DNA of 64,000 nt from the NCBI GenBank assembly GCA_023391815.1, contig JAEWAF010000052.1, positions 5,317 to 69,316 of the forward strand, given 5' to 3'. Below the pieces are notes generated by a model. It was not told the DNA's origin. It worked only from the letters and a program-made list of their open reading frames with translations, and did not search any database. Positions 9,657-18,003 of the stretch are shown here, piece by piece (position 1 is the stretch's first letter; each line of letters opens with the position of its first letter). Source of the stretch: Pseudomonadota bacterium (GTDB taxonomy: Bacteria > Pseudomonadota > Gammaproteobacteria > Steroidobacterales > Steroidobacteraceae). Position numbers and translations under genes: made by a program.

Positions 9657-10308
9657 CGATGCGATATCCCATGCCGCGCACGGCACGGATCCGGGCCGCA
9701 TCGCCCAGCTTGCCGCGCAGGCGCGAGACATAAACTTCGATGGCGTTGGGCGTGAGCTCCTCGGTCCAGTCGCTGACCGAGCTCATCAGTTTGTCCTTGC
9801 TCACGATCCGTCCGGCGTTGAGCACCAGACATTCCAGAATGGACCACTCACGCTGGGTCAGCTCGACGGGGGCGCCGTCGATGCTGAGCGCGTGATGCGT
9901 CATATCCAGATGCAGCTCGCCGAACGACAGCTTGTTGTTCGCTACGGCGTTGGCGCGCCGGATCAGTGCCCGACAGCGCGCGATCAGCTCCATGACTTCG
10001 AACGGTTTGGTCAGGTAGTCATCGGCGCCGAGATCGAGCGCGTTGACCCGATCGGACAACCCGTCTCGCGCGGTGAGCATCAGTATCGGCGTGGATTTGC
10101 CCGCCGCTCGCAAGCGCTGAACCAGCTGCAATCCATCCTCGCAGGGCAGCCCGATGTCGACGACGGCCAGGTCGAAGCCTTCGGCTTGTAGGGCCGATCT
10201 GGCGGCTTCCGCGGTAGTGACGATGTCGGCGGCGAATCCGGCTTTCGACAACGCTTGCCGGACGGCGTCGGCAATCAGCGGATCGTCTTCGACGATGAGC
10301 ACACGCAT
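9640..10308 (-). CDS. OmpR/PhoB-family response regulator
   Basis: A 222-residue DNA-binding response regulator, first gene of a two-gene operon with the histidine kinase. The receiver domain shows the acidic pair EDD near residues 7-9, the phospho-acceptor Asp51 in VVDIGLP, the LTAR switch threonine and the invariant lysine in LTKPFE. The C-terminal half is the OmpR winged helix (ELTQREWSILECLVLNAG, then VYVSRLRGKLG and VRGMGYRID). It resembles TctD/QseB/PmrA-type regulators. The divergent gene at 10395 encodes a small exported protein whose promoter lies in the shared 86-bp gap, so it is a possible target. Confidence 0.96.
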   Translation of the reverse strand: MRVLIVEDDPLIADAVRQALSKAGFAADIVTTAEAARSALQAEGFDLAVVDIGLPCEDGLQLVQRLRAAGKSTPILMLTARDGLSDRVNALDLGADDYLTKPFEVMELIARCRALIRRANAVANNKLSFGELHLDMTHHALSIDGAPVELTQREWSILECLVLNAGRIVSKDKLMSSVSDWTEELTPNAIEVYVSRLRGKLGDAARIRAVRGMGYRIDEKNK

Positions 10309-10394
10309 GCGGTTGCAACGTCAGTTTCGCGTCAGCCTTCGATTGCATTCTGCAGCCGTGATCCGATCCGGTCACGCTCGCTGCGGAAAATGTC

Positions 10395-10799
10395 ATGAAC
10401 AAGATCCTCCAGGCGCTGACGGCCGGGTTGCTGGCCGCCGCGGCATTTGCGCCGCTGAGCGGTGCATTGGCCGACGATGGACAGTCCGCCGCACCGCAAG
10501 TCTCGATTCCGTTCGTGAGTTTCGGCGGAGTTCGCAATTGGCAAGCCGACGGCGACAAGGGCTTGTGGGTCGAAGACGCCCATCGGCAGTGGTACTACGC
10601 GTCGCTGGTGGGGCCGTGCGTCGGACTGGATTTTGCCTACACGATCGCGTTCGACGGGCGACCGATGGACACGCTCGATCGCTTCGGCTCGGTGATCCTG
10701 CCGGGCTGGGGCCGCTGTTACTTCAGCAGCTTTACCCTCAGCGACGGTCCGCCCCCCAGGCACAAGACCGACGAAGCGGCGCCGGCCGCGCAGGGGTAG
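10395..10799 (+). CDS. Small exported protein, DUF6491-like
   Basis: A 134-residue protein with a clear Sec signal peptide (MNKILQALTAGLLAAAAFA, cleavage near ALA-DD at about residue 26). The mature domain contains VRNWQADGDKGLWVEDAHRQWYYASLVGPCVGLDFAYTIAF and a second cysteine in WGRCYFSSF. This pattern of a response to a coded value, PC.GLDFA and a late RC fits the small periplasmic DUF6491-type proteins, whose function is unknown. The next gene, 11 bp downstream, encodes a protein with a related layout, so the two are probably co-transcribed paralogues. The divergent two-component system may control them. The family assignment is from memory of the pattern and is only moderately sure. Confidence 0.8.
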   Translation: MNKILQALTAGLLAAAAFAPLSGALADDGQSAAPQVSIPFVSFGGVRNWQADGDKGLWVEDAHRQWYYASLVGPCVGLDFAYTIAFDGRPMDTLDRFGSVILPGWGRCYFSSFTLSDGPPPRHKTDEAAPAAQG

Positions 10800-10810
10800 G
10801 AGGTGACGCG

Positions 10811-11191
10811 ATGTTGGTTGCGCCCAATCGGCTCGTGGCGGCCGGCGCCGTCGTTGCGTATTGCACCCTCGCCATCGTGGCGTTCAGCACGGCCGGCAAT
10901 CACGACTTCGACAATCGGCGAACGTTGCCGCCGCCGGCCGAAGATGCATTGACGCAGGCCATCGATCTGAACCGGATCACCGCGTTTCGTTACATCAACG
11001 ATCGCGAGCTCGAGATCACCGACGGCGCCGGCCGCAAGTTCGACATGGAGTTCACTGAGGACTGCGCCCCGCTGAAGCACATGAAGGACTTCTCGCTGGT
11101 GACCGAGAGCTTCCACGATATGGACCGCTTCACCGGTATCGGCGTCGACGGACAGATCTGCACGTTCAAGAAGTTTGCGCCGAAGACCTGA
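10811..11191 (+). CDS. Small exported or membrane-anchored protein, second DUF6491-like paralogue
   Basis: A 126-residue protein beginning at the ATG at 10811, which has a very strong GGAGG ribosome-binding site eight bases upstream; the frame is open much further upstream but that part is shadow sequence over the regulator gene. An N-terminal hydrophobic stretch (VAAGAVVAYCTLAIVAFSTAG) is a signal peptide or anchor. The mature part has ITAFRYINDRELEITDGAG, a cysteine in FTEDCAPLKHM and a late GVDGQICTFKKF, echoing the first-cysteine/second-cysteine layout of the gene 11 bp upstream. The role is unknown; the conserved cysteine pair suggests a disulfide-bonded periplasmic domain. Confidence 0.78.
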   Translation: MLVAPNRLVAAGAVVAYCTLAIVAFSTAGNHDFDNRRTLPPPAEDALTQAIDLNRITAFRYINDRELEITDGAGRKFDMEFTEDCAPLKHMKDFSLVTESFHDMDRFTGIGVDGQICTFKKFAPKT

Positions 11192-11289
11192 GTGAGCACG
11201 CTCCGGCGATCTTTTTCATGGCGTTCTCGACGGCTCCTCCGCAACTGAATAGCATGTGCAAGGAGACGATTCGGTCGAGACGTATCTGA

Positions 11290-12153
11290 ATGAGCCCAGG
11301 CCCCAGCGCGTCGTGTCCCGCGAGCTTCGGTGAACTATTACAAGGGATGCTTCCGGACGGCAGCCACTTCCTCGTGACGTTGCCCATCGATCTGCACAGC
11401 CGCGCGTCGTTCACTGTTTCAGCGGAAACCGCGGCTCTCAGCGTGTGGCCCGAGAGTTCCTGGAAAGTACTCCGTGGGGTGACAGCGCTGCTGCGTCGGT
11501 ATGGCCTGCCGCTGCGAGGTGAGCTGCGTCTGCAAAGTGATATTCCTCGCGGCAAGGGGCTTGCCAGTAGCACCGCCGATCTCGTGGCCGCATGCCGAGC
11601 GGTCGCGGGCCGCTACGATTTGCGCCTCGATCTCGAGGTGCTCGAAACCACGTTGCGTGACATCGAGCCGAGCGATGGGTTGATGTACGAGGGCGTCGTC
11701 GCGTACCGCCATCGCGAGGGGCGCATGCTCGAGCGATTGGGCCGCGTGCCTGCACTCACCCTCGTCGCGATCGATGAAGGCGGCGAGATCGAGACTCTCG
11801 CGCACAATGCTCGGGCGCTCGATTACTCGGACGCCGAGCGCGACGAATACGCCGAGTTGCTGGCCCAGGTGCGTCACGCGATCGAGAATGATGATGTCGA
11901 GGCGCTCGGTGCTGTAGCTACCCGAAGCGCGCTGCTGAATCAGCGTTTGCTACCCAAGCGCTGGTTCGATGCGATGAGAAAAATCGCTCGCGAAATCCGA
12001 GCTGCCGGCGTGGTCGCGGCGCACAGTGGCACCTACCTTGGAATCATGATCGATGCATCGGGCGCTCAGCATGAGGCGCAGGTTCGCCGTGCCATCGGTC
12101 TGATCGCGGAGATGAAGCTGACGCCGATGGTATTCCGATCGCTGACGCCGTAA
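11290..12153 (+). CDS. GHMP-family kinase, PduX/L-threonine kinase-like
   Basis: A 287-residue soluble kinase. The start CPASFGELLQG (residues 9-19) is the hallmark of PduX, the kinase making L-threonine-O-3-phosphate for the cobalamin side chain. The GHMP ATP-binding motif IPRGKGLASSTADLVA is at 85-100, and a C-terminal HSGTYLGIMID stretch fits the third GHMP motif. No cobalamin or propanediol genes are near, so the role is either vitamin B12 salvage with partners elsewhere, or phosphorylation of another small alcohol or amino acid. The gene stands alone: 98 bp after the exported proteins and 63 bp before the dehydrogenase, all on the same strand. The family is fairly sure, the substrate is not. 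Confidence 0.85.
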   Translation: MSPGPSASCPASFGELLQGMLPDGSHFLVTLPIDLHSRASFTVSAETAALSVWPESSWKVLRGVTALLRRYGLPLRGELRLQSDIPRGKGLASSTADLVAACRAVAGRYDLRLDLEVLETTLRDIEPSDGLMYEGVVAYRHREGRMLERLGRVPALTLVAIDEGGEIETLAHNARALDYSDAERDEYAELLAQVRHAIENDDVEALGAVATRSALLNQRLLPKRWFDAMRKIAREIRAAGVVAAHSGTYLGIMIDASGAQHEAQVRRAIGLIAEMKLTPMVFRSLTP

Positions 12154-12216
12154 GCCGCGGCAAATTGCTCAGTGCTGTAAGATTTAGTATTGAAGCGTTT
12201 TCGCGAGAGTAGAAGC

Positions 12217-13068
12217 ATGGCTCAGATCAAATCCATTGGTGTCGTCGGCAGCGGTCAGATGGGTGGCGGCATCGCGCAGGTCGCGGCGCAGAGCGGTTAT
12301 TCGGTGGCGCTCGCCGACATTTCCCTGGCGGCGGCCACCGCGGGCAAGCAGAAGATCGAGAAGGGTCTGAACAAGCTGGTCGAGAAGGGCAAGCTCGAAG
12401 CCGCGAAATCCGCGGACATCCTCGGTCGCATCACACCGGTGGGCGAGCTTGCGGCGCTGGCCGATTGCGACGTGGTCATCGAGGCGGCGACCGAGAACGT
12501 CGAGCTGAAGAAGCAGCTGTTCGCGAAGCTGGATGCGGCCTGTCCGAAAGCGTCGATCCTGGCGACCAACACCTCGTCGATTTCCATCACCACGATCGCC
12601 GCGCAGACCCAGCGGCCGGAGCGGGTGGTGGGCATGCACTTCATGAACCCCGTGCCGGTCATGCAACTGGTCGAGATCATCCGCGGTCTTGCGACCGACG
12701 CGGCCGTTTACGAATCGACGGTCGCGCTCGCCAAGGCGATGGGCAAGACGGTGGTGACGAGTAACGATGCGCCCGGCTTCCTGGTCAATCGCATTCTGAT
12801 TCCGCTGATCAACGAAGCGTGCTTCGTGCTGCAGGAAGGTGTGGGCACTGCTGAAGACATCGATGCTGGCGCGCGCCTGGGGCTGAATCATCCGATGGGG
12901 CCGCTGCAGCTGGCCGACCTGATCGGGCTCGATACGTGTCTGGCCATCGCCGAGGTGTTACATCGCGACCTGGGCGACGATAAATATCGTCCGGCGACGA
13001 TTCTGCGCAATCACGTCGCGGCCGGTTGGCTGGGGCGCAAGACCGGTCGCGGCTTCTATACTTATTGA
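12217..13068 (+). CDS. 3-hydroxybutyryl-CoA dehydrogenase (Hbd/PaaH type)
   Basis: A 283-residue cytosolic NAD-dependent dehydrogenase that interconverts 3-hydroxybutyryl-CoA and acetoacetyl-CoA. The start at ATG 12217 puts the Rossmann motif GVVGSGQMGGGIAQ at residues 7-20; the earlier TTG at 12190 would add nine unusual residues. The conserved NTSSISIT, HFMNPVPVMQLVEII (catalytic His in GMHFMNP), and NDAPGFLVNRIL segments are present, as is the C-terminal helical domain (DLIGLDTC, GWLGRKTGRGFYTY). Length is normal for the single-domain family. The thiolase and CoA transferase encoded at 15.3-17.9 kb act on neighbouring intermediates, so together they can handle acetoacetate/3-hydroxybutyrate or the ends of fatty-acid breakdown. 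Confidence 0.95.
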   Translation: MAQIKSIGVVGSGQMGGGIAQVAAQSGYSVALADISLAAATAGKQKIEKGLNKLVEKGKLEAAKSADILGRITPVGELAALADCDVVIEAATENVELKKQLFAKLDAACPKASILATNTSSISITTIAAQTQRPERVVGMHFMNPVPVMQLVEIIRGLATDAAVYESTVALAKAMGKTVVTSNDAPGFLVNRILIPLINEACFVLQEGVGTAEDIDAGARLGLNHPMGPLQLADLIGLDTCLAIAEVLHRDLGDDKYRPATILRNHVAAGWLGRKTGRGFYTY

Positions 13069-13076
13069 TCGGTTCC

Positions 13077-13115
13077 CTGATCGCCACCGGCCCCAATCGC
13101 GCCGGTGGCGATCAG
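13077..13115. terminator. Bidirectional terminator between convergent genes
   Basis: A perfect 15-bp inverted repeat, CTGATCGCCACCGGC and its complement, with a nine-base loop (13092-13100). It lies between the 3' ends of the dehydrogenase (+) and the GH43 gene (-) and covers the latter's stop codon. No long T-run follows on either side, but the stem is very stable. Confidence 0.75.
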
Positions 13116-14167
13116 CTCGGCTCGCTGCCCGCTCGCGTGGGCGCGCCCGACGGCACGGGCAGCGCAATTCCCTGGCCCACGGGGTCGCCAAATTGAGGCC
13201 AGCCATTCTCTGTCCACTCGAAGCGCTGAATGTGCGGAGCGCGCCGGGGAGTGCACTTCATGCCCGGCCCGGAATTGGCGTGGTAGACGATCCAATGTTC
13301 CTTGCCATCGGGCGACAGGAAGAAACCGTTGTGTCCGGTCGCGTACACACCGTTGGCGCTCTTGAGCACCGGCTGCGGAGATTTGCTCCATGCCGCCGGA
13401 TCGAGCGGATCGGCGCCCGGCGCGGCGTGCAGCAGCCCTAGCGAATAGTCGTCCGACCAGCAGGCGCTTGCTGAATAGGTGAGGAACAGATCCCCGTTCG
13501 GCCCCGGCAGAAATTCCGGACCCTCGACGATCTTGCGGTCGCCGCGTTGTTCCCACGGCTGATCGGGACGCGCGATGACGGTCTCATGACCGGTCAGCGT
13601 CCACGGATTTTTCATTTCCGCGATCGCCAGGGACGTGTCCGATTCGGTGTACGGCGAATAGACGAAGTAACGCTTGCCGCCGTGAGTAAAGACTGTGCCG
13701 TCGATGCCCGGTCGCGTCGTGTTGATACGACCACGGTCGATCCAGTTGCCGTTCAGGGGATCGGCGGCATCGTTCTCCAGGACGAACACGCCGCGATGCG
13801 CGTCGTCGCTGAAGCCACTCGCGGTCGCCGAGTAGTACAGAAACCACTTGTTGTCGAGGCGATGCAGCTCGGGCGCCCAGATCGAATGCGCGTTCGGCCC
13901 GCGCTTCGGCGCGGTCCACACCACGACCGGAGCTGCTCGGGCGAGATCGGCGATATTGTCCGTGCGCCACAGAGCAATCCGATCGCCCATCGTGTGCATG
14001 TAGTAGTAGATCCCATCGACTTGCGTGATCCAGGGATCCGGGCCCGAGGGCAAGAGTGGATTCGTGTACGTCGGTGCGGCCGGCGCTGTTGCCGCGAACG
14101 CGGCTTGCACCGTGAGAATCGCGAGCGCGCTCATCCAAGTGCTTCCGTACCGGCTCGACCGAGACAT
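13112..14167 (-). CDS. Secreted glycoside hydrolase family 43 protein
   Basis: A 351-residue exported glycosidase. Residues 1-27 are a signal peptide (hydrophobic ALAILTVQAAFA). The five-bladed beta-propeller of GH43 begins with NPLLPSGPDPWI, whose Asp is the expected general base; GIDGTVF supplies the pKa-modulating Asp and KIVEGPEFL the likely acid Glu. HSIWAPELHRLDNKWFLYYSA is the classic GH43 blade motif. Substrates in the family are arabinan, arabinoxylan or xylo-oligosaccharides; the exact one cannot be told. It is divergent from a second GH43 gene at 14262, so they share a 94-bp promoter region and probably act together on plant-cell-wall sugars. Confidence 0.92.
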   Translation of the reverse strand: MSRSSRYGSTWMSALAILTVQAAFAATAPAAPTYTNPLLPSGPDPWITQVDGIYYYMHTMGDRIALWRTDNIADLARAAPVVVWTAPKRGPNAHSIWAPELHRLDNKWFLYYSATASGFSDDAHRGVFVLENDAADPLNGNWIDRGRINTTRPGIDGTVFTHGGKRYFVYSPYTESDTSLAIAEMKNPWTLTGHETVIARPDQPWEQRGDRKIVEGPEFLPGPNGDLFLTYSASACWSDDYSLGLLHAAPGADPLDPAAWSKSPQPVLKSANGVYATGHNGFFLSPDGKEHWIVYHANSGPGMKCTPRRAPHIQRFEWTENGWPQFGDPVGQGIALPVPSGAPTRAGSEPS

Positions 14168-14261
14168 CTGCGAACTCCCAGGGTTGGCCCGATTGAATAT
14201 ACAGATTGATATGATAAAACGGAACGCAGGCTAGGCTGATTTATCTTACAAAAGGGCGGAT

Positions 14262-15530
14262 TTGACCGGTCGCGGCATCATCTGGGGGGCGATTGTTTGC
14301 CTCGGCCTCTGGCTCTCGAGCACTTCGCAGGCGCTGTTGCCGTCGGCGCCGGTGCCCTTGGCGCTGCGCAATCCCGTGTTGCGCGGAGATTTCCCCGATC
14401 CGTTCCTGCTCGAAGCGGAGGGACGCATCTATGCGTACGCCACGAATTCCGCTGGCATGCGCGTGCAGGTCTCATCCTCCGATGATCTCTCGAACTGGTC
14501 GCCACCGACCGACAGCCTCGCCCGGCTGCCCGCGTGGGTAGATCAAAACAAGCCCGATGTATGGGCGCCCGAAGTAATGCGATTCGACTCTTATTACGTG
14601 CTGTACTTCAGTGCGCGATCCGCTTCGCGGGTGCGGCCGGATGGGCTCGGTCGCCTGTGTATCGGCACAGCGGTCAGCAAACACGCCGACCGGGACTTCG
14701 TTCCCCGGGACACGCCGTTGATGTGCGATGAGTTCGCGGAGGGCGTGATCGATGTGAGTCCGTTTCGCGACGGCGATCGGACCTACGTGTATTTCAAGAA
14801 TGACGGCAACTGCTGCGATCGTCCCACCGGGATTTTCGCGCGTGAGCTCGACGCGACCGGCCTGGCAACCGTGGGTGCAACGACGCGGCTCGGAGTAACA
14901 AACGACCGGTCATGGCAAGGCCACGTGATCGAGGCGCCCAGCATGCTCAAGCAGGGCGACGCCTACTATTTATTTTATTCCGCCAATGCCTACGAACAGC
15001 CGGAGTATGCGGTCGGTTACGCGCGCTGCGCCGGGCCGCTTGGACCTTGCAAGGATGTGAGCACGCGGCCATTGCTCGCGACGCCCGAGCGTGTCGTCGG
15101 ATGGTTCGGCCCGGGACATCAATCGTTACTGCGCTTTCAAGGTCACACGCTGATGGCGTATCACGCTTGGAATGTGCTGCCGAACGGCCAGAGAGACGGC
15201 TGCCGCGCGATGCACATCAGCGAGATCGAATGGAGCCCCGCTGGCGAGCCGCTGGTGAAATCGGAGCTCAGCGCCGTCGACCAGTGGCGCTGTCCGTCCA
15301 TTCGAGAACGTTTGTTCGAAGCGTCAACGCTCGATCGCCAGGGCGACGCCCTGGCCACCGCCGATACACAGCGTCGCGAGGCCACGCTTGACGTCGCGAC
15401 GAGCCATCTCGTGGATCAAGGTCACGAGCACGCGGCAGCCCGATGCGCCGATGGGGTGGCCCAGTGCGATGGCGCCGCCGTTGACGTTGACCTTCGAAAT
15501 ATCCAGCTCGAGCTTCTTCGCGACCGTTAG
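14262..15530 (+). CDS. Secreted GH43-like glycosidase with a 3' end running antisense into the thiolase gene
   Basis: A 422-residue reading frame. TTG at 14262 is the chosen start because it gives a full signal peptide (IIWGAIVCLGLWLSSTSQA) and no earlier or better start is seen. GH43 residues are visible: RGDFPDPFLL (base Asp), DVWAPEVMRFDSYYVLYFSA, EGVIDVSPF (second Asp) and HVIEAPSML (acid Glu), in the right order. The recognisable domain ends near residue 350 (DQWRCPSIRERLF). From 15324 on, the last ~68 residues are simply the antisense of the thiolase 3' end, so the natural stop seems lost or displaced. The enzyme may still be active, with an extra tail. It is divergent from the other GH43 gene. 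Confidence 0.85.
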   Translation: MTGRGIIWGAIVCLGLWLSSTSQALLPSAPVPLALRNPVLRGDFPDPFLLEAEGRIYAYATNSAGMRVQVSSSDDLSNWSPPTDSLARLPAWVDQNKPDVWAPEVMRFDSYYVLYFSARSASRVRPDGLGRLCIGTAVSKHADRDFVPRDTPLMCDEFAEGVIDVSPFRDGDRTYVYFKNDGNCCDRPTGIFARELDATGLATVGATTRLGVTNDRSWQGHVIEAPSMLKQGDAYYLFYSANAYEQPEYAVGYARCAGPLGPCKDVSTRPLLATPERVVGWFGPGHQSLLRFQGHTLMAYHAWNVLPNGQRDGCRAMHISEIEWSPAGEPLVKSELSAVDQWRCPSIRERLFEASTLDRQGDALATADTQRREATLDVATSHLVDQGHEHAAARCADGVAQCDGAAVDVDLRNIQLELLRDR

Positions 15531-16517
15531 CGACTGGGCGGCGAAGGCTTCGTTCGCTTCGATCAGATCGACCGAGCCGAGCGTCCAGCCGGCTTTCTTC
15601 AAGCAGCGTTGGGTCGCGGAGATCGGACCTTCGCCCATGTAGGCGGGATCGACGCCGGCGCTGGCATAGGAAACAACTTTCGCGAGCACTGGCAGCCCGA
15701 GTTTCGCCGCGCGTTCGGCGGACATCATGACGACGGCCGCGGCGCCATCGTTCAAGGTGGAAGCGTTGCCCGCCGTCACTGTGCCGTCTTTGTCGAAAGC
15801 AGGGCGGAGCTTCGCAAGAGAAGCGAGGTCGGTGCCGGCGCGCGGTTGCTCATCCACCGCGAATTCCGCAGTCTTGCCTTTACCCAATTGCACCGTCACG
15901 GGCGTGATCTCATCGACGAATCGACCGGCCGCGATCGCCTCGCTCGCGCGCTTCTGAGACAGCACGGAATATTCGTCCTGCTGTTCGCGAGTGATGCCAT
16001 GGCGCTTCGCCAGGTTTTCGGCGGTGATGCCCATGTGATATTGATTGAACGCATCCCACAAGCCGTCGACGATCATGGTATCGATCACCTGGCCGTGGCC
16101 CATGCGCAGACCGGTGCGCAAGCCGGGAACGACGTACGGCGCGAGGCTCATGCTCTCCATGCCGCCAGCCACGACGATGTCGGCGTCGCCGAGCAGAATG
16201 GATTGCGCGGCCAGATGCGTCGCCTTCAACCCCGAGCCGCAAACTTTGTTGATCGTCATCGCCGGCGTCGTCACCGGCACGCCGCTGTTGATCGCCGCCT
16301 GGCGCGCGGTGTTCTGACCGGCACCGGCCGTGAGCACATGACCCATCACCACTTCATCGACCGCATCGGGCGCAAGGCCCGTCTTGGCCAGCAGCGAACG
16401 AATCACGATCGCGCCGAGCTCGGCGGCCGGGACTTTCGCAAGCGAGCCCTGAAACGCGCCGATGGCGGTGCGGGTGGCGGCGACGATGACGACTTCACGT
16501 ACGGCGGGTACTCGCAC
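15324..16517 (-). CDS. Acetyl-CoA C-acetyltransferase (thiolase II)
   Basis: A 397-residue cytosolic biosynthetic-type thiolase that condenses or cleaves acetoacetyl-CoA. The nucleophile Cys93 is in NKVCGSGLKA, the catalytic His354 in ALGHPIGASGCR and the second Cys384 in LCIGGGQG, all at the expected positions; the length is typical of PhaA/AtoB. It is the third gene of a minus-strand set after scoA and scoB (20-bp gap), so it can split the acetoacetyl-CoA made by the transferase into two acetyl-CoA. Its 3' 207 bp overlap, antisense, the frame of the GH43-like gene on the other strand. A PHB role is possible but no PHB synthase is in the window. Confidence 0.95.
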   Translation of the reverse strand: MRVPAVREVVIVAATRTAIGAFQGSLAKVPAAELGAIVIRSLLAKTGLAPDAVDEVVMGHVLTAGAGQNTARQAAINSGVPVTTPAMTINKVCGSGLKATHLAAQSILLGDADIVVAGGMESMSLAPYVVPGLRTGLRMGHGQVIDTMIVDGLWDAFNQYHMGITAENLAKRHGITREQQDEYSVLSQKRASEAIAAGRFVDEITPVTVQLGKGKTAEFAVDEQPRAGTDLASLAKLRPAFDKDGTVTAGNASTLNDGAAAVVMMSAERAAKLGLPVLAKVVSYASAGVDPAYMGEGPISATQRCLKKAGWTLGSVDLIEANEAFAAQSLTVAKKLELDISKVNVNGGAIALGHPIGASGCRVLVTLIHEMARRDVKRGLATLCIGGGQGVALAIER

Positions 16518-16537
16518 GGCGGGTTCTCGCTTCGAGT

Positions 16538-17194
16538 TTAGAATTTCATTTCCGGCACGTTGGCCGGCACGACCAGCCGACCGGCGGTCTTGGCGCGGAT
16601 CTCATCGACGCTCACGCCCGGCGCACGCTCCTTCAGATGGAACGCGCCGTCGGCGATCTCGATGTAGGCGAGATCGGTGAGCACGCGCTTGATACAACCG
16701 CTGCCGGTCAGCGGCAGGCTGCAACGCTCGAGCAGTTTCGATTCGCCGTCCTTCGAGGCGTGCATCATGGTCACGATGATGTTCTCGGCGCCCGCGACCA
16801 GATCCATCGCGCCGCCCATGCCTTTGACGAGCTTGCCCGGCACCATCCACGACGCGATGTTTCCTTGCACGTCCACTTCGAACGCGCCCAGCACGGTCAG
16901 ATCGACATGACCGCCGCGAATCATCGCGAACGATTCGACGCTGGAGAAGATCGAAGCGCCGATGCGCGCGGTCACCGTTTGCTTGCCGGCATTGATCATG
17001 TCGGCATCGACTTCGCTGTCGGTGGGGAAGGGGCCCATGCCGAGCAAGCCGTTCTCCGACTGCAACATCACTTCCATGCCCTTGGGCACGTAGTTCGCCA
17101 CCAGCGTCGGAATGCCGATGCCGAGATTCACGTAGAAACCGTCGCGCAATTCGCGGGCGACGCGTTCCGCCATCTGTTCTCTAGTCAGTGCCAT
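16538..17194 (-). CDS. scoB: 3-oxoacid CoA-transferase subunit B
   Basis: A 218-residue beta subunit of the two-subunit succinyl-CoA:3-ketoacid (or acetoacetate) CoA-transferase. The active-site glutamate that forms the covalent acyl-CoA intermediate is Glu47 in SENGLLGMGP; GIGIPTLVANYVPKGMEV and GGHVDLTVLGAFEVDVQGNIA-type segments are family signatures (ending in MVPGKLVKGMGGAMDLV). It lies seven bases after subunit A and 20 bp before the thiolase, a typical acetoacetate-activation operon. The alternative is an acetate/butyrate CoA-transferase (AtoA), which has the same fold; the donor cannot be told from sequence alone. Confidence 0.94.
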   Translation of the reverse strand: MALTREQMAERVARELRDGFYVNLGIGIPTLVANYVPKGMEVMLQSENGLLGMGPFPTDSEVDADMINAGKQTVTARIGASIFSSVESFAMIRGGHVDLTVLGAFEVDVQGNIASWMVPGKLVKGMGGAMDLVAGAENIIVTMMHASKDGESKLLERCSLPLTGSGCIKRVLTDLAYIEIADGAFHLKERAPGVSVDEIRAKTAGRLVVPANVPEMKF

Positions 17195-17201
17195 GATGAC
17201 C

Positions 17202-17903
17202 TCAAGCGGCGCGCGTGGTGCGCTTCTCGATACGTTTTTCGAAGCTGCCCTGGATCAGCCGGTCGACATAGATGCCCGGCGTGTGGATCTGACTGGGCTC
17301 GAGCTGACCCGGCTCGACGATCTCTTCGACTTCCACGACGGTGATGCGACCGGCGGTCGCCGCCGCGGGATTGAAATTCTGCGCGGTGTGGCGGTACACG
17401 ACGTTGCCGTACCAGTCGGCCTTCCAGCCCTTCACGATGGCGAAGTCCGCGGTGATCGACTGTTCGAGAATGTATTTGCGGCCGTTGAACTCGCGCACTT
17501 CCTTGTTCTCGCCGACCGGCGTGCCGTAGCCGGTCGCGGTGAAGAAGGCAGGGATGCCGGCGCCGCCAGCGCGAATTTTCTCGGCGAGCGTGCCTTGCGG
17601 CGTGAGCTCGACCTCCAGCTCGCCCGAGAGCAGCTGGCGCTCGAACTCGGCGTTCTCGCCCACGTAGGAGGCGATCATTTTCTTGATCTGGCGATCCTTG
17701 AGCAGAAGGCCCAAGCCGAAGTCGTCGACGCCGCAGTTGTTGGAGACCACCGTGAGCCCCTTGACCCCCATGCGCCGGATCTGCGCAATCAGGTTCTCGG
17801 GGATGCCGCACAGGCCGAAGCCGCCGGCGATCACTGTCATGTTGTCGGTGAGGCCGGCCAACGCCGCCTGGTAACTGTCGACTCGTTTATCGAAGCCTGC
17901 CAC
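17202..17903 (-). CDS. scoA: 3-oxoacid CoA-transferase subunit A
   Basis: A 233-residue alpha subunit that pairs with the subunit encoded seven bases downstream. The glycine-rich CoA-binding start TVIAGGFGLCGIPENLI, VVSNNCGVDDFGLG and FFTATGYGTPVGENKEVREFNGR are signatures of the ScoA/AtoD group. It transfers CoA, normally from succinyl-CoA, to acetoacetate. It is first in the minus-strand operon (scoA-scoB-thiolase) and divergent from a LysR-type regulator 100 bp away, which is the likely controller. Length is typical. Confidence 0.94.
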   Translation of the reverse strand: MAGFDKRVDSYQAALAGLTDNMTVIAGGFGLCGIPENLIAQIRRMGVKGLTVVSNNCGVDDFGLGLLLKDRQIKKMIASYVGENAEFERQLLSGELEVELTPQGTLAEKIRAGGAGIPAFFTATGYGTPVGENKEVREFNGRKYILEQSITADFAIVKGWKADWYGNVVYRHTAQNFNPAAATAGRITVVEVEEIVEPGQLEPSQIHTPGIYVDRLIQGSFEKRIEKRTTRAA

Positions 17904-18003
17904 TAGCCTGTCTCCGCTGCTCGGACCGCCACAGCTTGGCGCGGGACGATTCAGTTGTTAAGTTTGAAATACCTGCTGATTATTTTGCCCGGTAAATGAA
18001 TTC

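Noticed and set aside
10154..10810. N-terminal extension of the gene at 10811
   Set aside because: This part overlaps the response regulator and the first exported protein and has no signal peptide; a strong GGAGG site marks ATG 10811.
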